Below are positions 58,717-64,000 of a stretch of 64,000 bases of DNA, piece after piece. Under the pieces are notes generated by a model. The model did not search any database. It was not told the DNA's origin and was given only the letters and a program-made list of their open reading frames with translations. Position numbers and translations under genes: made by a program. The DNA is from Haematococcus lacustris. Taxonomy: Eukaryota > Chlorophyta > Chlorophyceae > Chlamydomonadales > Haematococcaceae. Numbering within the stretch: position 1 is the stretch's first letter; each line of letters starts with the position of its first letter. Location: the NCBI GenBank assembly GCA_030144725.1, contig JASKMD010000009.1, forward strand, positions 2,001,457 through 2,065,456, read 5' to 3'.

Positions 58717-59283
58717 TCAGTGCAGCCGCTGGGGGCCGGCATGCTTACACGCTGTACGCCGCCTCCGCCGGTACTGTTCTATTGTTCGTTTTATCTGACC
58801 GTCCCTCACGAGATACAGCTTGAATGGATCATGCATCAAGCGTCCCAAGCGCTTCAGGCGTTCGACAAGCCGCTCGATGCCCCTCTGTAGCCGCTGAACC
58901 TGCACGTCGAGGCTGGCCTCGGCGTCTGGAATGTCCGATCGGCCAGGCCAGCGGCACACATCCCGCGGTCGGTAGCAGCTAACCTGGCAAGCAAGACAGA
59001 AGCAATGGCATCGAGCTACACTCGAGTCATTGCAGGATGCCAGCCGCCTCTGTCCAGCCCACCTCACTGCTCACCGCGTTCACGTCGCGGTCCACGAGCT
59101 TGTCTGATCCGTGGAGGGTGGAGCAACGCCCAATCCAGCCGCTAACTTGCTTCCGTGTCGCGCCACTGCGCACCGGCAGCAGCCACCGATCGGACTCCTT
59201 CTAAGAGTCGCTGCGCGAGCAGTTGCTGGCGCTGACCGTGCTCGTTCGGAACTCGTTCACCAGCGCCACCGCCAACTCCCCTC
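58717..59283 (-). CDS. Small basic helical protein of unknown function (start not resolved)
   Basis: Three exons join in phase: 59283-59147, 59103-59075 and 58983-58717, ending at a TGA (58719-58717). The first of these enters in phase 2, so at least one upstream exon with the start codon is missing. An ATG near 59521 followed by GT donors is a candidate. The recovered part is about 143 residues. Exon 59283 has QRQQLLAQRLLEGVRSVAAA. The last exon has VQRLQRGIERLVERLKRLGR, which looks amphipathic or coiled-coil, then FKLYLVRDGQIKRTIEQYRR and an Arg-rich tail. I do not recognise the family. No membrane helix or signal peptide is visible. Confidence 0.4.
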
Positions 59284-59530
59284 CTGCACCAATGCAGAGA
59301 CTTGGAAGTGGGCGCTGACGGCTGGCCCCTGCGATTCGGCGTATACGTGTCAGCGTAATCTGCAGCCAGGAGGACAAGCGGCATGTGCCGGACGGGGGCG
59401 GACGAGCATGGATGATACACAGAAGACAGGACAGTAGGCTCATCTGTTGCTGTCGATGAGTGCAAAGCGAAGCTCTTGGGCGTGACCTCGACCAACCGTG
59501 CTGCCAAACCCTAGCGCCATGGACACTTGA

Positions 59531-59757
59531 GGGACTCGAGCGACGAGCACAGTGGCACCAATGCAAAACGCGGAGAAACGCAGCGGCGTATATGGCGCAG
59601 CCGGCAAACACGCTGCTGAAAAGCTCAGGGTCAGTGATGTATGAACAAGAGGTTTGGGCGTCCCACGACTTCAATATAACTTCAATCCATACGCTTTGTA
59701 ACGCCACCGCTTGACAGCGCACAGCGCATCGCTTCGCAAGCTTTCTTTGCCTTAGAT
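59531..59757. promoter_or_regulatory. Probable divergent promoter
   Basis: This gap separates the presumed start of the small minus-strand gene from the ATG of the plus-strand GYPPP-repeat gene at 59758. No TATA box was seen. Confidence 0.35.
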
Positions 59758-62395
59758 ATGTCTGGTGAGTCCGACCAAACTCCACCGTTTGTGCACGCCG
59801 TAGCCCTAACGCAGTTGCAGCGAAGCCGCAGTCGTTGCAATGCATGCGCCAAGGTTGTACCTGACTGCAACTGCAAATACCGTCGTGCTTCCGCAGGGTA
59901 CCCGCCTCCAGGATACCCTCCCCCGGCCGGTGTGTGACTGATACAGCGGACAGAACTGCGTCGAACAAAGACATCATAGCGCGGCCGCGCACATGCATGA
60001 CTTTTTCCCAAACTTCGCAACATGGGGCAAACCCCTTGTAACACACTATTGTAACCAGAGTTACGCCTGCCCTTCTTGAGCAGGTTACCCTCCTGCGCCC
60101 TACGGCTACCCGCCCCCTGGCGGCCATCCCCCCCCAGGCTACCCGCCCCCTGGTGGGCACCCTCCACCAGGCTACCCCCCTGCCCCAGGTGAAGGCACGG
60201 GTGCTTGCCCAGCAGCAGCACGTCCGGGCTGACTGGAACCTGTAGCAGTCATCTGAACAGCGTGTCACCAGCTTTTTGAGGTCCATAATGGTGCATAACC
60301 AGCATAGCCAGCAGCAGCATGGCCCAGCAGCCCATGGCACACTAGGCTGATGGTCATAATGGTCAATAACCAGCAGTGTAGTCAGCAGCAGTGCAGTCAG
60401 CAGCAGCAATGACACACTCAGGTCGCCTAATGCCTGTCTCACACACGCTCAATCACCCCCTCTCGGCTCCCCTCTCGGCTCCCCTTTCAGCTCCCCTTCC
60501 AGCCCCCCACTCAGCTCAGTCATATGAGCTGCAACGCCGGTTGCAGTGAGTTGCACTTGGAAGATCAGCAGATGCCATGTAATGATGATGATGACCTCTC
60601 TCACCCAGACCCACCCCAGACTTGATGAGATCAACCCTTAACCCTGAACCTCTTGCCGTACCTGCCCCTGCCCTTGCACTTGCCTGATCTGCCCCTGCCT
60701 TCGCTGTTGCCTTGCCTTACCTGCCCCATCACCAGACCTACAGCAGCCTGGTACTGGTGCATCAGACAGTGTAGCTATGCCCATGGACTTAAACCAACTG
60801 CCTATCATGCCCACCATGCAGGCTATGGAGCCCCAGCACCTTACCCAGCCCCCTACCCGGCACCCTATCCAGCGCCCTACCCCGCCCCTTACCCCCCTGG
60901 TGCGTTTCAGCAGCAGTGTGATCTATGGCAGAATCACACCCTGCTCTCGTAGTCACACCCTGCTCCCGTAGCCACACCCTGCGCCTGGATCCACACCCTG
61001 CGCCTGAGATGTGTGTGTCAATGAACAGTCGCCATAGAGTCTGTTGTCTAGAGTGCCCGGCTCTGCCCCCTGCTCTTGACCTGGGTGGGCTGACCTGGCT
61101 GGACTATGTTTGCTGAAGAAAGGAAAACAGACGGAGGCTCTCAGCATCCCTTCCCTTGCCCCCCTCCCCCTTGCAACCCTGCCCACCCTCCCCCCTGCCC
61201 CTGCGAACCCCCGCGCCCGCCTCCTTGCCCACCCTACCCATGCACACACCCTCCCATCCCTTGCAGCCGGCTACCCAGCCCCTCACCACTACCCACCACC
61301 CGGGTATGGCCACCCCCCTGGCTATGTGCATGGCGGAGCCGCACCCCATTATGCGCCCTACCCCGCTCATGGAGGCCATCACTACCATGGTCAGTGTACA
61401 GCCTGCTGTGATGCTGCTGCCGCCGCTGCCGTGAGGGCTCCTTGTATCACTGTGAAGCAGTGAGGGGGAAACACCGCAGCAACAGGAGGACACCAAGAAG
61501 CAGGGGCTTGCACAGACCCTGGCACAAGGGACAACAGTAGTCGCATATCTGCTGGACCCTTGCTTCCCTGCGCCATGCACACCTGTGGACAGATGCCTGA
61601 GGACTGACATATAGTGCTGGGTCTATTTGTGGGTTTTGTTACCATGCTGTATAATCCACGCCGGGGAACACACCGGGGAAGACACCGGGGAGGGGAGGGG
61701 AGGTGCCCACCCCCGCCTTGTATGCCCCAGCACATGCCAACTCTATACATAGCCCTGTCACAGGGGTCAGGCAATGCTGTAGGTGGTAGGCGACCGTGAC
61801 CATGTGTATGCCATGTATAGGACATGAGCATGCCATGCGATGGGAACTCCACACAGAAAAAACACCGTTTTGTAGTGGTTCACAATTAGTGTGTTTGACT
61901 GCAATGAAGGCTCAAGGTTGAGGGCTGAGGTGCTGTATAATCCACCAGATGGTCAGTGTGTGTGCCTGGTGAGCACCTCCACGCCTAGTCAACAGGAGGG
62001 TCCTGAAGCTCCCAGCTGACAGTCCCTAGGCCCTTCTAGCCTTCTTTGCACTGCCCAAGGTTTGAGTCTCGGACTAAGAAAAAGATCCAGGGGCCTGGGG
62101 CAGAAGGGGTTTGTGTGTCTACCCTGTGATGGCTGCAGGCAAGCACAAGCACAAACACAAGGGCGGTCACTTCATGCCGCCCCCCATGGTGAGCTGCTTT
62201 GCATCCCAGGACTACGCTAGGGTTAGCACCAGCAGCAGCGAAGGACGTGGCATGCCATGACGTCCAAATCCATGTCATCAGCACGGCCATCATCAGCTGC
62301 TGCCGCACACTGCTGCTGAGCATGTGGAGCTCATCGCCTGAACTTTGCAGGGGTACTTCCAGCCTCACCATCACTACCACCGTCGCAAGAAATGA
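59758..62395 (+). CDS. GYPPP/XYPPX-repeat His- and Pro-rich protein with 7-nt start exon
   Basis: Seven exons, all in phase: 59758-59764, 59897-59929, 60084-60188, 60822-60899, 61267-61389, 62139-62188 and 62351-62395. The product is 146 residues. Exon 1 supplies only ATG TCT G, then a GTGAGT donor. The body is built from GYPPPGYPPPA, GYPPPGGHPPPGYPP, APYPAPYPAPYP and HHYPPPGYGHPPGYVHGG units. The end is Lys/His-rich (GKHKHKHKGGHF ... YFQPHHHYHRRKK). The first five introns are all phase 1 and begin or end within Gly codons. This matches the plant glycine/proline-rich A3 (GPRP/XYPPX) type: a disordered YPP-repeat region then a basic KHK tail. Such proteins are linked with membranes or stress, but the biochemical role is unknown. 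No signal peptide is visible. Confidence 0.85.
61733..61935 (+). repeat. Dispersed repeat family A, copy 3
   Basis: It lines up with 14471-14700 over about 200 bp with scattered differences, and lies in an intron of the GYPPP-repeat gene. A short tandem of CCGGGGA(A)G units lies just upstream (61660-61700). Confidence 0.9.
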
Positions 62396-62441
62396 GCGGC
62401 CAAGCAGCCTAACGGCTGACGGCTTAAGCGGTGTAAGCCAC
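62396..62441 (+). repeat. Block shared with the LINE remnant, includes TGTAA
   Basis: GCAGCCTAACGGCTGACGGC and the following TTAAGCGGTGTAAGCCAC match the complement of 23441-23485 with about two differences. Here the block starts immediately after the stop codon of the GYPPP-repeat gene and contains TGTAA, so it may now act as that gene's polyadenylation region. Confidence 0.85.
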
Positions 62442-64000
62442 CTATCAGCAAGGAATGAGTGAGCATGGCAAACCTTCCGGCCAGGAAGTACCGATCCAAT
62501 AAGTAGAGAATGCCAGTGAGGAAGTCATGACCCGAGTGAAGAAGACTGAGTTCGTGCGTATAGACTGGAAGTTACAGTGGGACCTGTAAACCCCTGAGCT
62601 CCTGGCTATGATGTTGCGAGCTGCGACGTTGCTCAACTTGATAGTCCTCTGCATGCCAACGCCATGTTTGCCATTCACCGAAACACCGTTTTGCTAACAC
62701 AACCTTGACACCCCCAGCCGTCACACCCTGAGAATTCGGAGCGCGATGTAATTTCTGCGAAGCAATATCATTGATGAGGCTACTGCAGTCCCTTCAAGTA
62801 GTATGTTCAAAATGTATTGGACACTCAGAGCACTTCCAAATGCGAACCTAAGCTTGCATGGCTTGTGAAGTCACGACCCAGCAGCGCCCCCCAAACCATT
62901 CTTATATTACGAGCTCTGACACTGAAACATAGATATGCAGAATTCACAGCTTCTCATACTATGTTCTAAGGCATAGCATAACTGGCCTTCAGGCAAGCAT
63001 GCCTTGCCTGTTTGGGAGGCCGAAGCTAGGCACCACACTCAACATGCCTCACTTAGGATTGCATTGCCCTGTGCCTGCTCGCTGAGTCAGCCCCACTCTC
63101 ATGCGTTGGCCACCAGCCAAGATGACCACCCTCCAGCATAAGGCCTGTCTGCGATCGCACCACCCCCCCGCTTAGCCCAGCCCCTCTGCAATGCGTCCAT
63201 CTTTGAAAGCCAGCTTGCTTGCACCCAATCACATTGCCGCTCCCTCTCAGCATCCCTCCAAACGATAGCCACTTCCTAGTCGTGCTCCACCCACGGCTCA
63301 CCCACAACCAAATCTCTCAAGCTGCATGACACGGCCTAGCAGGGTGGTGCTTTGGTGCACATATGCAGCAGGATAGCGCAGTCGCTGCAGGGCCTAGTAG
63401 ACACAATGTGGGGTGCGGGCACACCCATGCTGCCAGCTCTGACCCTGACCCTCCATGCCACTCCACACCCGTCTGCACCCCTCCCTACCCCTCTACACCC
63501 CTCGACCCTTCTTGACTAGGGTTAGCCTGGGCCCCCCACAATCATTCTGTGCACATGTCCATGTCTAAGTTCGAGTGCAGCAGGCACATTGTAGGATGTG
63601 CATGCATCTTAAGTGCTTCGCTCACCGTACGCACACACACATTGCCACAGCTCCACGTGGTGGATTGAATTGCTCGCAGCCATGTAAGTTCCGGCAGTGT
63701 GTGATGTGTGACGTGTTGGGGTGGGACAAGAGTGAGCAGCTGGCCCCTCAACCCCGCACCACCAACCCGTTCATGTCTACCACAGCCACCAGTTGCATGG
63801 CGCCATGAGGGGCGGGCTGAAAGCGCAGCGCCTCCATAGGGGGTGGGGGCTGCAGCCAGGGCATGCAAGGAGGGTGCCAGAGTGACTGACGTGTAACCAT
63901 GTTGATGCTGGAATGGGCGTCAAACTATAGTCCTCACCCATCACCTGTTACCTAGTGCTGGCATTGCTGGCCAGTGAGCACCTGTCATCTACGGCATTGC
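62442..64000. other. Right end, no firm gene
   Basis: Mostly unremarkable. One minus-strand frame at about 63838-63744 (MEALRFQPAPHGAMQLVAVV ..., stop near 63744) follows a CAG acceptor and could be the last exon of a gene entering from the right. A GTAACA donor near 63952 could end its previous exon, but the phases do not agree. Confidence 0.3.

Noticed and set aside
59201..60442. 413-residue minus-strand frame
   Set aside because: It runs across exons and introns of the GYPPP-repeat gene and the small minus gene in a different frame. No domain is seen.
63542..63868. Possible terminal exon of a minus-strand gene at the right edge
   Set aside because: A short frame with an acceptor exists, but the phase does not fit the only upstream donor seen, and the rest would be outside the window.

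Overview
Eukaryotic nuclear DNA, most likely from a chlorophyte green alga (Chlamydomonadales type). This is inferred from the GC-rich sequence, many short exons separated by repeat-packed GT/AG introns, frequent GTGCGT/GTGAGT donors, and the protein families present. No bacterial operon, CRISPR array, rRNA or convincing tRNA was seen. All gene models below were built by hand from splice sites and reading-frame phase, so exon edges are predictions.

Layout. Positions 1-3742 hold no gene I can support. A minus-strand gene of at least 13 exons (17159 to 3743) encodes an unrecognised protein with an N-terminal and a C-terminal membrane helix. Its introns carry a complete but defective Ty1/copia element (6991-11041, identical LTRs, 5-bp target duplication) and a 1.9-kb pentanucleotide array. 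Divergent from it, a plus-strand gene (17591-23071) encodes a secreted or luminal histidine-phosphatase (phosphoglycerate-mutase-like) protein. After a LINE 3' remnant (23441-23751) comes a plus-strand gene of unknown function ending in an HMG-box-like domain (23941-26519). Next is a TKL-type protein kinase (28480-35973), ten exons, with a 1.9-kb 14-bp minisatellite in one intron.

The second half starts with VPS53, a GARP-complex tethering subunit, on the minus strand (52627 to 38178; 27 exons that join in phase). One VPS53 intron holds an AT-richer island with nested palindromes, a TATA box and tandem 17-22-mers. Divergent from VPS53, a membrane-anchored purple acid phosphatase (52756-58183) runs across a 500-N assembly gap in a CCACA array. 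A small minus-strand gene (58717 to about 59530) and a plus-strand GYPPP-repeat protein with a 7-nt start exon (59758-62395) form a third divergent pair. The right end (62442-64000) has only a weak exon candidate.

The genes do not form one pathway. Membrane trafficking (VPS53), extracellular or vacuolar phosphate metabolism (acid phosphatase, histidine phosphatase) and signalling (kinase) lie side by side. The most unusual content is in the introns: long minisatellites, a young non-autonomous retrotransposon, and the palindromic island at 44761-45630.
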